Shown: positions 17,414 to 25,765, numbered from the stretch's first letter. The stretch: DNA of 64,000 nt from JABFRJ01 sp031374735 (GCA_031374735.1 JANMGQ010000066.1:1-64000), one strand, 5' to 3'. The notes: generated by a model from the sequence alone, not told the origin. Numbers and translations are program-made.

Positions 17414-19048
17414 TCAGCCTGTGCGTCGGATCGTCGGCGCCGCATGGCCCTCGATCATGACATTGATGCAGGCCGGCTTGCCGCTGGCGATGGCGCGCTC
17501 AAGCGCTGGCAGCAGTTGATCTGCCGACGTCACGCGCTCGCCATGGCCGCCAAGGGCTATTGCGACGGCTTCATATGCTGTCGGCAAAAGCGAGCAGCCA
17601 TGCGCGCGATCCGCACCGTAGCTGCGCAACTGGATCTGATGCTCTGCGTTCCAGCGGGCGTCATTGCCGACCACGGCGACGAACGGCAGAGTGTGGCGTA
17701 CGGCCGTATCGAATTCCGCCATGTGGAAGCCAAAGGTGCCATCGCCCATGACGGCGACGATGGGTGCTTTGCGTTCGACCACGCGGGCTGCGAGTGCGAA
17801 TGGTATCGACGCACCAATGGAGCCGGCGACCCCGTTGATGACGCGACGTGGCGCACTGATGCACGCCTGCGCCCATTGGCCGATCTCGCCGCCGTCGGCG
17901 ATGAAAATGCTTTTGGTGTCGCGGTCGAGTACCTGCTGCACGGCGCGACCGAGGTCGAGTGGATGGCTCAGTCCGCGAGCGCCTGTGGTGGTCGCCCAGG
18001 CCGGTGGACGGTAGGCGACGGCTGAACGCACGGTTTCAAGCCATGCTACGTCGCCCGTGTTGACGAGTTCGTTTGCGAGCGACACCACGGTCGTATCGAC
18101 GTCGACATGGGCTTGGCCTGCGAACCGTGCCGGTCGCGCGCGGCGCGCCCGGTCGATCATCGATTGATCAGGATCGAGCACGACGAGATCAGCGGTTGCA
18201 GAGATGCCCACCGGCGTGCCGAAGCGCAGTGTGAAGTCCAACGGCTTGCCGGCCAGGATGATCAGGTCGGCCTCGCGCAAGACTTCGGCAAAGGCACCGA
18301 GGCTCGGATCGGCGAGCCCTCGCGGGCTCTCCATTAAGAGCGCTGGAATACGCGTCTGCCGCTCGAAAAGGTCGAGTGCAAAGCGTCCGGTCTTGCGCGC
18401 GAACATTGGGCCAGCGAGAAGAAGTGGCCGCTTCGCGCCGCGAACGGACGCCGCAACGGCCCGCCACTGCGACATTTCAATCATCGGGTCGGCGATCGCG
18501 TGGCGCGCGGCACTCTCCGTCACGGTCGCCGTTGTCGCGGCCTCTAGAAGATCGCTCGGCAGTGCGATGTGGACCGGTCCGGGTCGGCCGCTTAGCGCTG
18601 TGCGGATCGCGCGGGCTATACCGTTACCGAAATCGTCCGCTGTGGCCGCGCGCAACGATTGCTTGCACACCGGCTGCGACATGGCGACCTGATCGAGTTC
18701 CTGAAACGACCCGCGACCGACCTCCGTCGTTGGCGTGTCGCCCGAGAGCAGCAGCACGGGGCTGTCGGCCGCGATCGCGGTCGGCAAGCCGGCCGCCGCA
18801 TTCGTGAAGCCCTGTCCGCCCGTGACCAGCACAACGCCGACGTCGCCGGTCAGCCGCGCGTAGGCATCCGCCATGTGCACGCAGGCGGCTTCGTGGCGTG
18901 TGTGGATGATCTCGATGCCGGAGCCAAGCAAAGCATCAAACAGCGACATGATGTGATTGCCGGACAGCGCGAACACGTGGCGCACGCCAGCAGACTTCAG
19001 TGCTTCGACAAGCAGATCCGCGCCTCTGCGTTGCTTTGCCATTGCCAT
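17414..19048 (-). CDS. Thiamine-diphosphate-dependent enzyme (acetolactate synthase/decarboxylase superfamily)
   Basis: 544 aa with the three-domain POX/ILV fold. The N-terminal PYR domain contains the catalytic Glu in HTRHEAACVHMADAYAR (residue 53) and VVLVTGGQGFTNAAAGL; the middle domain has LLLAGPMFARK; the C-terminal PP domain has the ThDP/Mg motif VMGDGTFGFHMAEF ending VAVVGNDARWNAE. Motifs do not distinguish acetolactate synthase, benzoylformate, oxalyl-CoA or sulfopyruvate-type decarboxylases. The start overlaps the stop of the fumarase beta gene by one base (TGATG), so the two are translationally coupled. Followed by a CoA-transferase, an order reminiscent of oxc/frc, but without sequence proof. 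Confidence 0.83.
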   Translation of the reverse strand: MAMAKQRRGADLLVEALKSAGVRHVFALSGNHIMSLFDALLGSGIEIIHTRHEAACVHMADAYARLTGDVGVVLVTGGQGFTNAAAGLPTAIAADSPVLLLSGDTPTTEVGRGSFQELDQVAMSQPVCKQSLRAATADDFGNGIARAIRTALSGRPGPVHIALPSDLLEAATTATVTESAARHAIADPMIEMSQWRAVAASVRGAKRPLLLAGPMFARKTGRFALDLFERQTRIPALLMESPRGLADPSLGAFAEVLREADLIILAGKPLDFTLRFGTPVGISATADLVVLDPDQSMIDRARRARPARFAGQAHVDVDTTVVSLANELVNTGDVAWLETVRSAVAYRPPAWATTTGARGLSHPLDLGRAVQQVLDRDTKSIFIADGGEIGQWAQACISAPRRVINGVAGSIGASIPFALAARVVERKAPIVAVMGDGTFGFHMAEFDTAVRHTLPFVAVVGNDARWNAEHQIQLRSYGADRAHGCSLLPTAYEAVAIALGGHGERVTSADQLLPALERAIASGKPACINVMIEGHAAPTIRRTG

Positions 19049-19701
19049 CAGATCACTTCGTCGGTGCGGTCGTCTGTTTCGCCGAAGCGGCGTAGCGCAG
19101 GCGGTTTGGTGCCGGCGTAGAGCGCTTTGATGCCCGGCTCGATCTTGGCGTTTTCCCGCTCGAACAGCGAATTGCCCTCAAAATCGCTGTCGACCAGGAA
19201 TGGCCCGAAGTTCTCGACGTCGAGCACCCAGATGCCCTGCGCAAGGCCAAGTTCTAGCCAATGCGTGGCCGGCACATCCTTGATGCCGCGCCCGAGCAAC
19301 GCGCCTGTGCCATAGCCGACGGTGGTCAGATAGATGGCCTTGTTCGGCAAAAACGCGCGTTTGTAGTCGGCGCTCGACATGCCACCTTTGCCGATGATGA
19401 CGTTGCAGCCAGAGACCTTCAGCCAGCCTTCGATCCATTTGGAAAAGCGAAAGCTGGCTGTCGCCGTGACGGCGCCCACTGTCGGTGCGCCGTTGTGATT
19501 GAGGGACGCCGCCGGTGAGCAGTGAAAACTCGCCGTGCCGATGTCAGCCGGCAGCGCAATGCCTTCATCGACGGCGCGCTTGTACACCCCCTCACGGGCC
19601 GTGTGCACGCGCCCCGTGAGATAGACGACGTCGCCAAGCTGGAGCTGGGCGAGAGCTTCCGTAGTCGCCGGCAGTTTCAAGTGGATGGTGCGCAGGGTCA
19701 T
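19048..19701 (-). CDS. Class I fumarase-type hydro-lyase, beta subunit
   Basis: 217 aa, corresponding to the C-terminal (beta) domain of Fe-S fumarase/L-tartrate dehydratase. TLRTIHLKLPATTEALAQLQLGDVVYLTGRVHTARE is the typical start, with the catalytic-loop region IALPADIGTASFHCSP and the swivelling-domain motif NVIIGKGGMSS; it continues GYGTGALLGRGIKDV. It pairs with the alpha subunit 4 bases upstream. Together they add or remove water across a C4-type dicarboxylate double bond (fumarate, tartrate, mesaconate). The ATG at 19701 is chosen over an upstream extension that runs back into the alpha gene. Confidence 0.9.
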   Translation of the reverse strand: MTLRTIHLKLPATTEALAQLQLGDVVYLTGRVHTAREGVYKRAVDEGIALPADIGTASFHCSPAASLNHNGAPTVGAVTATASFRFSKWIEGWLKVSGCNVIIGKGGMSSADYKRAFLPNKAIYLTTVGYGTGALLGRGIKDVPATHWLELGLAQGIWVLDVENFGPFLVDSDFEGNSLFERENAKIEPGIKALYAGTKPPALRRFGETDDRTDEVI

Positions 19702-19705
19702 GTGA

Positions 19706-20671
19706 TCACTCCGCCGCCTGCACGATACCGCTCGCATTGTCCCACTCCACACCGGTGCGGCGCGAGTAGTCGGTGAACCACTGCGGGTCGGTGCGATATT
19801 CAACGCGGCCATCGGCGTGGATCCGGGCCGTTGCGCGGCGCGACGATAGGCAGAACATGTGCACGCTCATCGGCATGCCACCCGTGTGGCAATACCCGGC
19901 CTCGATGTGGCAGGCGACGACCATGGACGAGCCCATAAAGCCCATCGCGCCCATGCCGATCGAATTGCCGAGCAGCTTGTATTCGTCCTCCATCGCCGCG
20001 ATCTTGGGATCGGGATTGCGCGAGCCGACCGTGCGCAGGCACGAGGCCTGTTTGCCAAGCGTCATGCAGGCGTCCTTGGAGCCGCCAAGACCGACGCCGA
20101 CGATGGCTGGCTGACAGGCAAGCCCGCGTTTGCCGAAACCAATCAGCGTATCGAGATAGAAGCGGCGGATGCCGTCCATACCGTCGCCCGGAAACAGCAT
20201 GCGATAGTCGGAGCCGAACAGGCCGCCTTTGTGCACCGTCGTCAGATCGATCCAGTCGCCCTCAGGATGAAACGCATATTCGATCTCCGGCGCGTTGATG
20301 CCGACGTTGTTGTTGTGATCCGTGCGCCAGAGCGGATGCACGCGATTGGGCCTGAGCGGGACGTCTTGCGTGGCCTTCGCCGTCGCGCGCCGCAACGCCG
20401 CTTCGAGCGCGACAGGTCCGCCCGCCACGCGCGCGTCGTTGCCATACTTCACATACCAGCGCGGCACGCCGGTATCGCCGCACATGGCGCGACGATCTTC
20501 TTTCGCGGCCTCATAGTTGTCGAGCATGGCCTTGATGACGAACGACGACAGGTCGCCTTTCTCCGTGTTCGCGCACGCGCGCAAACCGCCGAGATAATCG
20601 TCGGGAATCTCGATGGCGGCCTTGGCCATCAAGATTTCGGCGGTGGATTGGATGAGGGAGGTTGGGATCAT
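19706..20671 (-). CDS. Class I fumarase-type hydro-lyase, alpha subunit (4Fe-4S)
   Basis: 321 aa, the Fe-S domain of class I fumarase/tartrate dehydratase. Three candidate cluster ligands have the FumA-like spacing: Cys64 (AMCGDTGVPRW), Cys186 (LACQPAIVGVGLGGS) and Cys261 (EAGYCHTGGMPMSV). WRTDHNNNVGINAPEIEY and LGNSIGMGAMGFMG are other conserved stretches. The ATG at 20671 forms a 4-base ATGA overlap with the stop of hicA, and the residues from MIPTSLIQST on match the family start. Substrate may be fumarate, tartrate or a methylated analogue; the neighbouring fumarate-reductase-like flavoprotein suggests a succinate/fumarate-type acid. Confidence 0.9.
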   Translation of the reverse strand: MIPTSLIQSTAEILMAKAAIEIPDDYLGGLRACANTEKGDLSSFVIKAMLDNYEAAKEDRRAMCGDTGVPRWYVKYGNDARVAGGPVALEAALRRATAKATQDVPLRPNRVHPLWRTDHNNNVGINAPEIEYAFHPEGDWIDLTTVHKGGLFGSDYRMLFPGDGMDGIRRFYLDTLIGFGKRGLACQPAIVGVGLGGSKDACMTLGKQASCLRTVGSRNPDPKIAAMEDEYKLLGNSIGMGAMGFMGSSMVVACHIEAGYCHTGGMPMSVHMFCLSSRRATARIHADGRVEYRTDPQWFTDYSRRTGVEWDNASGIVQAAE

Positions 20672-20901
20672 AGGAAAGATTTGAACTCGTCTTCTGTCAG
20701 CCCGGCTTGGGCGATGATTGCTTTCACGGTGCCTTTCGGCAGCTCGCGCGCTCCATGATCTGGCACAGTTGTCTGGCGCCGCTTGTCCGTCATGTGTCGA
20801 TAGATATGGTGACTGCCGCGGGTGCGGCGCAACTCGAACCCAGCACGCTTCAAGGCGCGCATGATCTCGCGCCCACGCAACGGAGGCAAACGGCCGCTCA
20901 T
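20668..20901 (-). CDS. hicA: HicA-family mRNA interferase toxin
   Basis: 77 aa, normal HicA size with a dsRBD-like fold. LRGREIMRALKRAGFELRRTRGSHHIYRHMT contains the conserved catalytic His in the GSHHIY motif; VPDHGARELPKGTVKAIIAQAGLTEDEF is the typical ending. HicA toxins cleave mRNA and are blocked by HicB. Its start overlaps the hicB stop by 4 bases and its stop overlaps the fumarase alpha start by 4 bases, so it is locked into the surrounding transcript. hicB precedes hicA here. Confidence 0.93.
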   Translation of the reverse strand: MSGRLPPLRGREIMRALKRAGFELRRTRGSHHIYRHMTDKRRQTTVPDHGARELPKGTVKAIIAQAGLTEDEFKSFL

Positions 20902-21137
20902 GCAGCCTCTGGAATCGTAATCGTTAGCTCCTTAATCTCGACACCCTGTTGGCCAAGTATGGGATCGCCCTCCTCAAGCCGCACCTCAAGTGCAAGTTCG
21001 ATCGCTTCCTGCGCCATGCGAATGGCCTCGTCCATGTCCTGTCCGCAGGTCACTACCTCAGGTAACTCCGGTACTGTGACAGTGAATCCGCCTTCGGGCT
21101 CTGGAATAAAGACGACCTTGAATGTGCGGCTTTTCAT
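20898..21137 (-). CDS. hicB: HicB-family antitoxin
   Basis: 79 aa. FKVVFIPEPEGGFTVTVPELPEVVTCGQDMDEAIRMAQEAIELALE is the classic HicB partial RNase H fold. It is a short form; no ribbon-helix-helix or HTH domain follows, so autoregulation by direct DNA binding is doubtful. It begins 33 bases after the flavoprotein stop (21171), has a good AGGAGAGG site ahead of its ATG, and overlaps hicA by 4 bases. Confidence 0.93.
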   Translation of the reverse strand: MKSRTFKVVFIPEPEGGFTVTVPELPEVVTCGQDMDEAIRMAQEAIELALEVRLEEGDPILGQQGVEIKELTITIPEAA

Positions 21138-21170
21138 GTCAGCCTCTCCTGCCTTGCTGACGCCATCTTA

Positions 21171-22907
21171 TCACTCCGCCGCCGCCTTGTCCTTGAGCAG
21201 CGTCTCGCCCGGCTTGACCAGCGTGAACTGCACCGGCGCATCCGACACGTCGACGCGATCGCCGTCGAGACGCACACGCGTGTAGCGCGAGGTCGGTAGA
21301 TCGCCGGCGTCGGGGAAGTCGTCGCGATAGTGCGCGCCGCGCGAATTCTCGCGCTTCAGGGCCGCCGCCGTGATCACCTTCGAGACGAGCAGCTGGCTGT
21401 CGAGATTGAGCCAATCGGCCCAGGTGAGGTTGAACGCGCGATCGCCATCCGGCACGCCGGTGCGCGCAAGCTCCGCACCGAGATCATCGAGCATCACAGT
21501 CGCACGCGTGAGCCGCTCCTGCGTGCGGATGATGCCCGCGTCGTCCCACATGCGTTCGAGCAGCGTGTCACGCAGCGCGTTGATGTTGCCGCGGGGTTGG
21601 CGGAAGGGGCGCGTCGCACGCTCGATCTCGGCGGCGACCTGATCGAGATCAGGGTCTTGTTGCGCGCGATCACCAGCGACATCGGCCGCCATGACATCAC
21701 CGGAAATGCCGCCGAACACGGTCGAATTGGCAACGCCGTTACCACCAAGCCGGTTGGCGCCGTGCATGCCGCCGGCATCCTCGCCCGCGACGTAGAGGCC
21801 CGGCAGCGCTGTGCGCGTGTCGACGTCGCATTCGAGCCCGCCCATGAGGTAGTGCGCGGTCGGCACCACCTCGACTTGCCCACCCGCGAGATCGAAACCG
21901 CAATCGGCGCAGCGCTCGACCATGCCCTTGAACTGTTTGCGCACCTTTTCGGGCCCGAGGTGCCCCATGGCGATGTAGATGCCGCCGTTCGGCGTCGTGC
22001 GGCCGGCCTGCATTTCGCGATACATCGACTGCGAAACGAGATCGCGCGTCGCCCGCTCGCCGCGCTCATGGTAGTTGAACATGAAGCGGTTGCCGTCGCC
22101 ATTAAGCAAATAGCCGCCTGCGCCACGCAAACCTTCCTCGATGATCGTACCGGTCATGCGCGTGCCCTTGCCCGCGAGCACGCCCGTCGGATGAAACTGC
22201 ACCATCTCCATATCGCGCAACGTGAGCCCCGCGCGCAGTGCCATGGCGAGCCCGTCCATGCTCTTGTCGCCGGAGGGCGTGTGATACTTGTACATCGTCG
22301 GCCCGCCGCCGGTCGCGAGCAGCACGGCCTTGGCGCGTATGAATCTGAACGCGCCCGTGCGCACATCTTGCAGCAGCACGCCCGCGAGCGCGCTGCCGTA
22401 CTTGGATTTGATCAGCGCGAGTGCGCGGTGTTCTTCGAGACGCTGGATGCCCGGCCGGGCCCACACCTGCTCCATCAGCCGGTTGATGATTTCGATGCCC
22501 GTGAGATCGCCCTTATGGACCGTGCGATCGAACGTCTGCCCCGCAAAGGCTTTGCCATGCAGCGAGCCATCTGGATTGCGATCGAAGAAGCAGCCGATCT
22601 CGTTTTCAAGCTCGCGCACGCGCTCGATGGCCTTGGTGACGAGCGTCCACGCGAGATCCTGGTTCGGCAGCCATTTGCCGCCTTCGATCGTATCCATGAA
22701 GTGGCGTTCGACGCTGTCGCCCGGAATGAGCGCGACGTTGTAGCCGCCTTGCACCATCCGTGTGCAGCCGGATTTGCCGAGCAAGCCCTTGCTCGCAATC
22801 GTGACGGAGAGATGCGGCGCGGCCTTTTTGGCGTGCAGTGCCGCGAACAGCCCGGCGCCGCCCGCGCCAAGGATGAGAATGTCGGTTGCGTGCGTGTCGT
22901 AGGTCAT
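21171..22907 (-). CDS. SdhA/FrdA-like flavoprotein without the covalent-FAD histidine
   Basis: 578 aa, succinate dehydrogenase/fumarate reductase flavoprotein family. ILILGAGGAGLFAALHAKK binds FAD; VQFHPTGVLAGKGTRMTG and VPTAHYLMGGLECDVDT are active-site stretches and AGEDAGGMHGANRLGGN closes the FAD site. Where SDH has the R-S-H-T motif that tethers FAD, this protein reads KSGCTRMVQGGYN, with Cys in the His position, as in soluble members such as L-aspartate oxidase. RGEGG is RGAGG here. No iron-sulfur subunit is encoded nearby, although an SdhC-like anchor is. The start overlaps the Gfo/Idh stop by 4 bases (ATGA). Oxidises or reduces a succinate-like acid, exact substrate unknown. Confidence 0.87.
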   Translation of the reverse strand: MTYDTHATDILILGAGGAGLFAALHAKKAAPHLSVTIASKGLLGKSGCTRMVQGGYNVALIPGDSVERHFMDTIEGGKWLPNQDLAWTLVTKAIERVRELENEIGCFFDRNPDGSLHGKAFAGQTFDRTVHKGDLTGIEIINRLMEQVWARPGIQRLEEHRALALIKSKYGSALAGVLLQDVRTGAFRFIRAKAVLLATGGGPTMYKYHTPSGDKSMDGLAMALRAGLTLRDMEMVQFHPTGVLAGKGTRMTGTIIEEGLRGAGGYLLNGDGNRFMFNYHERGERATRDLVSQSMYREMQAGRTTPNGGIYIAMGHLGPEKVRKQFKGMVERCADCGFDLAGGQVEVVPTAHYLMGGLECDVDTRTALPGLYVAGEDAGGMHGANRLGGNGVANSTVFGGISGDVMAADVAGDRAQQDPDLDQVAAEIERATRPFRQPRGNINALRDTLLERMWDDAGIIRTQERLTRATVMLDDLGAELARTGVPDGDRAFNLTWADWLNLDSQLLVSKVITAAALKRENSRGAHYRDDFPDAGDLPTSRYTRVRLDGDRVDVSDAPVQFTLVKPGETLLKDKAAAE

Positions 22908-23911
22908 AGCGTCACCGATCCGCCGGTCTTTGCGCTTTTGAGCAGTGCTGCGATGGTTGCCGCGATATCGCAACTTTCGCCTTCGGTCGCCCCGGTCCAG
23001 TGCTGCGCGCCCTCCCGCACCATGCGCGCGAAACTCTCGGCTTCGTGGAAGAAGCCGTTCCCTTCAGGCACAGCGCGCGTCTCGATCGGCGAGACGGCCG
23101 CCGGGCCACGTCGGATCTGGAATTGGGCGGGGCCACCGATGGGCGGGTGATTGAGAAACATCGTCTCGATGGAGCCTTTGTCGCCGATGATCTGGCCGTG
23201 ACGATGATAGCCTGTGGCGAAACTCGCGCTGACATGCGCAACCACGCCGTTTGCGAATTCGAGCGTGCCGAGCAGCGTCTCGTCGACGCCTGTCGCTGTG
23301 TATTGCGCGGTTGCCGAGACGCGCGTTGGGCGAGCGCCAGCCATAACGCGCACGAAACTGATGGCGTAGCTGCCCGCGTCCATCACGGCGCCGCCGGCCA
23401 GATCGGCTTTCAGGCGAATGTTGTTCGGATCGGAGAACGGGATGCCGAAACTGGCGCGGATCAATTTCACTTTGCCGATCGCGCCCTCGGCAAGGAGGCG
23501 GCGCACCTCGCCTGTCATGCGTTGCGCAAGATAGGGGTAGGCCTCGACCAGATGCACGCGATTGCGCCGCGCCGCATCGAACATCGCTTTCGCTTCGACC
23601 TCGTCGACGGCCAAGGGTTTCTCGCACAGCACATGTTTGCCGGCCTCGGCCGCCTTGATCGACCACGGCGCGTGCAGACTGTTTGGCAGGGGATTGTAGA
23701 TGGCCTCGACATCGGGATCGGCGAGCAGGGCGTCGTAGCTCGCATGCGCGCGGGGGATGTCGAATTCGCGCGCGAACGCCTGCGCCTTATCCAGCGTACG
23801 ACTGCCGACGGCTGCGATCGTCACCAGCTTCGAGGGCGCGACGGCCTTGACGAAGGCGCGCGCGATGTCGGCTGCGCCGAGGATGCCGATGCGAAGTGGT
23901 TGGTGGCTCAT
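22904..23911 (-). CDS. Gfo/Idh/MocA-family NAD(P)-dependent oxidoreductase
   Basis: 335 aa. RIGILGAADIARAFVKAV is the N-terminal Rossmann motif (residues 7-24), then VGSRTLDKAQAFARE, EAIYNPLPNSLHAPWSIKAAEAGKHVLCEKPLA with the family's EKP motif, and the C-terminal beta-sheet dimer domain (GGAVMDAGSYAISFVRVM). Family members oxidise or reduce sugars, cyclitols and related hydroxyls. It sits between the SdhC-like and SdhA-like genes, with 14 bases to the former and a 4-base overlap with the latter, so it is part of the same transcript despite an unrelated activity. Confidence 0.9.
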   Translation of the reverse strand: MSHQPLRIGILGAADIARAFVKAVAPSKLVTIAAVGSRTLDKAQAFAREFDIPRAHASYDALLADPDVEAIYNPLPNSLHAPWSIKAAEAGKHVLCEKPLAVDEVEAKAMFDAARRNRVHLVEAYPYLAQRMTGEVRRLLAEGAIGKVKLIRASFGIPFSDPNNIRLKADLAGGAVMDAGSYAISFVRVMAGARPTRVSATAQYTATGVDETLLGTLEFANGVVAHVSASFATGYHRHGQIIGDKGSIETMFLNHPPIGGPAQFQIRRGPAAVSPIETRAVPEGNGFFHEAESFARMVREGAQHWTGATEGESCDIAATIAALLKSAKTGGSVTL

Positions 23912-23925
23912 CGGAGATCCCTCGC

Positions 23926-24291
23926 TCAGGCGACAATCAAGAAGGCGGCACCTAGCAATGCCGCGCCGACGATACCACCGATGGCCGCGGCGCGCTGGCT
24001 CGGTCGCCAGCCGTGTGCCTCGAGCATCAAGACACGCACCCCGCCGACGAGGTGGACGGCGAGGCAGAAGATCAACCCGGCTTCAGCAAGTTTGACGATG
24101 GGCTGCTTCGTCCAGCCGAGGAAGCTATCCAAGCCTGCTTCGCCCCTGAGCGCAAAGCCGAGCACCAGAAAATGAAACGGCAGGAACAGCGCGAGCGCGA
24201 CGCCGCTGACGCGATGGATGAACGCCGCCGACCAGAGCGCATCTCGGCGATAGGCGGCATTGCGCGGTTTGTCAGTGCGAGGCTCGGTCAT
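23926..24291 (-). CDS. SdhC-like cytochrome b subunit (membrane anchor)
   Basis: 121 aa with three hydrophobic segments. The SdhC family signature is visible: FIHRVSGVALALFLPFHFLVLG (first helix, with the SG motif and a possible heme-ligand His) and FCLAVHLVGGVRVLMLEAHGW in the second. This would anchor a flavoprotein complex to the membrane and pass electrons to quinone. The partner flavoprotein is two genes downstream; SdhD and SdhB are not present in the window. A single-anchor, no-SdhB arrangement is unusual. Confidence 0.82.
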   Translation of the reverse strand: MTEPRTDKPRNAAYRRDALWSAAFIHRVSGVALALFLPFHFLVLGFALRGEAGLDSFLGWTKQPIVKLAEAGLIFCLAVHLVGGVRVLMLEAHGWRPSQRAAAIGGIVGAALLGAAFLIVA

Positions 24292-24586
24292 GGCGTGATC
24301 CGTGAGCCCTGTTTTCGCGGCCCCCGAGGTCCCCTGATTGTAGAACCAAACATCAAAGCACCCGTACCTGCGGTTAGAGACAGCGACCGATCATTCAAGC
24401 CACGTTTTCCGCACTACGACAGCACGCCACGGTGCTTGCAGATCCGAGACCTGCACACCTCGGCAATACAGTATCGACGCCTCAGCGCGACCGATGAGGC
24501 TTCCGGACATGCCGGTCGCGCCATCGCACTACCGGCATTCCAGGATACCGCCACTGTTGGCGGTCAAAGTTTGATGCCCCGTGGGA
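24292..24586. other. Gap between solute-binding protein and SdhC-like genes
   Basis: No gene-like frame. It contains a degenerate family B palindromic repeat at 24500-24549. No clear terminator or promoter is visible, so read-through from the solute-binding protein gene is possible but unproven. Confidence 0.45.
24500..24549. repeat. Degenerate palindromic repeat, family B
   Basis: The arm GGACATGCCGGTCGCGCC and the arm ACCGGCATTCCAGGATAC match the two arms of the clean palindrome at 27362-27415 except in the centre, where the second half of the inner stem is lost. Presumed old copy. Confidence 0.5.
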
Positions 24587-25765
24587 TCAGAGCTTGCAGC
24601 CTGTGCCCGGATCGGCGAGGCCGGCAACGGCGATGCCCGTAACCTTGTTTTGGCCGCCTTCGGCCTTGCGCAGGTAGATGTTGTGCACGATTTCCTGCGA
24701 TTTCGAGAAGCTGACCGGGCCGCGCGGGCTGTCGATTTTGGCTTCGCGCATGGCTTTGTAGAGGGCGGCTTCATCCTCGATCTTGCCCTTCACGGCCTCG
24801 AGGCCGATGGCAAGCAATTGCGCGCTGTCATAGCCCTGCACCGCATACACATCCGCCTCGCGACCGGCTTTGGCCTTGAAGGCCGCGCGGAAGGCCGTGT
24901 TCTTCGGGTTGTCGAGGCCATCGCCATAGTGGAGCGCGGTTTCAACGCCGTTGGCAGCGTCTCCCGCGGCGCCCAGCACGCCCTCGGTCAGGAAGCCGGA
25001 TCCGACCAGCGGCACGGAGAGGCCGGCCGCCTTGTAGTCCTTCAGGAACGCGGCAGCCCCGCCGCCCGCGAAGAAGGCACCAACGGCATCGACGCCGAGG
25101 CCCGGGATCTGCGCCAGCAACGGCTGGAAGTTGGTTTCCGGGAATTTCAGCGTCAATGTCTGCACAACCTGACCGCCGTTGGCCTCGAGGCCTTCCTTGA
25201 AGCCCGCGCCCGATTCAGCGCCCGCGGCATAATCCCATGTGATCCACGCGGCCTTTTTGACGCCGCGCTTGCCGAGCGCAACGCCCATGCCATAGGCGGG
25301 CTGCCAGTTCGAGAACGAAGCGCGAAACACGTTCTTGGCGCACAGCGCGCGCGTGACGCCGACGGCGCCGGCATTGGGCACGATGCACAGCGTGCCCGAT
25401 TCCGTGACGGCCTTGTGGATGGCCATCTGCACGCCCGAGTGGACAGTGCCGATGAGCACGTCGACTGCGTCGCGCTTGATCATGCGATCGGCGTTCTGGG
25501 GGCCGAGTTCCGGCTTGGATTCGTCGTCCAGCTTGATGAACTGGATGTCGCGGCCGCCGAGTTTGCCGCCTTTTTCGGCCAAGACCATTTCGATTGCATG
25601 TGTGATGTTCTCGCCAAGTTGCGCGAACGTGCCCGAGTAAGGCAGCATCAAGCCGACCTTGAGTGGCTTGGCCTGGGCAATGGCCCAGCCGGTCGGGATA
25701 GTGGCGGCGGCGGTCAGGGCGCCAGCGCCCTTGATCAGGCCGCGGCGTGAAACGCGTTTGGTCAT
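24587..25765 (-). CDS. Tat-exported ABC substrate-binding protein, branched-chain amino acid (LivJ/urea/amide) type
   Basis: 392 aa, periplasmic binding protein family 6. The N-terminus holds a twin-arginine signal (RVSRRGLIKGAGALTAAA) and a probable AxA cleavage at AIAQA. The mature protein starts LKVGLMLPYSGTFAQLGENITHAIEMVL, the usual family start, and has VDVLIGTVHSGVQMAI and AFFAGGGAAAFLKDYKAAG. A strong GGGAGG site lies before the ATG at 25765. No permease or ATPase gene for the ABC system is in the window. First gene of the minus-strand catabolic block; the imported acid may be the substrate of the enzymes that follow, which is inference. Confidence 0.9.
   Translation of the reverse strand: MTKRVSRRGLIKGAGALTAAATIPTGWAIAQAKPLKVGLMLPYSGTFAQLGENITHAIEMVLAEKGGKLGGRDIQFIKLDDESKPELGPQNADRMIKRDAVDVLIGTVHSGVQMAIHKAVTESGTLCIVPNAGAVGVTRALCAKNVFRASFSNWQPAYGMGVALGKRGVKKAAWITWDYAAGAESGAGFKEGLEANGGQVVQTLTLKFPETNFQPLLAQIPGLGVDAVGAFFAGGGAAAFLKDYKAAGLSVPLVGSGFLTEGVLGAAGDAANGVETALHYGDGLDNPKNTAFRAAFKAKAGREADVYAVQGYDSAQLLAIGLEAVKGKIEDEAALYKAMREAKIDSPRGPVSFSKSQEIVHNIYLRKAEGGQNKVTGIAVAGLADPGTGCKL

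Noticed and set aside
21330..23150. Plus-strand 606-codon open frame
   Set aside because: Antisense to the SdhA-like gene; amino acid composition is Arg/His/Ala-rich with no domain, a normal effect of high GC in the third codon position.
24581..25750. Plus-strand 389-codon open frame
   Set aside because: Mirror of the solute-binding protein gene; no motifs, poor composition.
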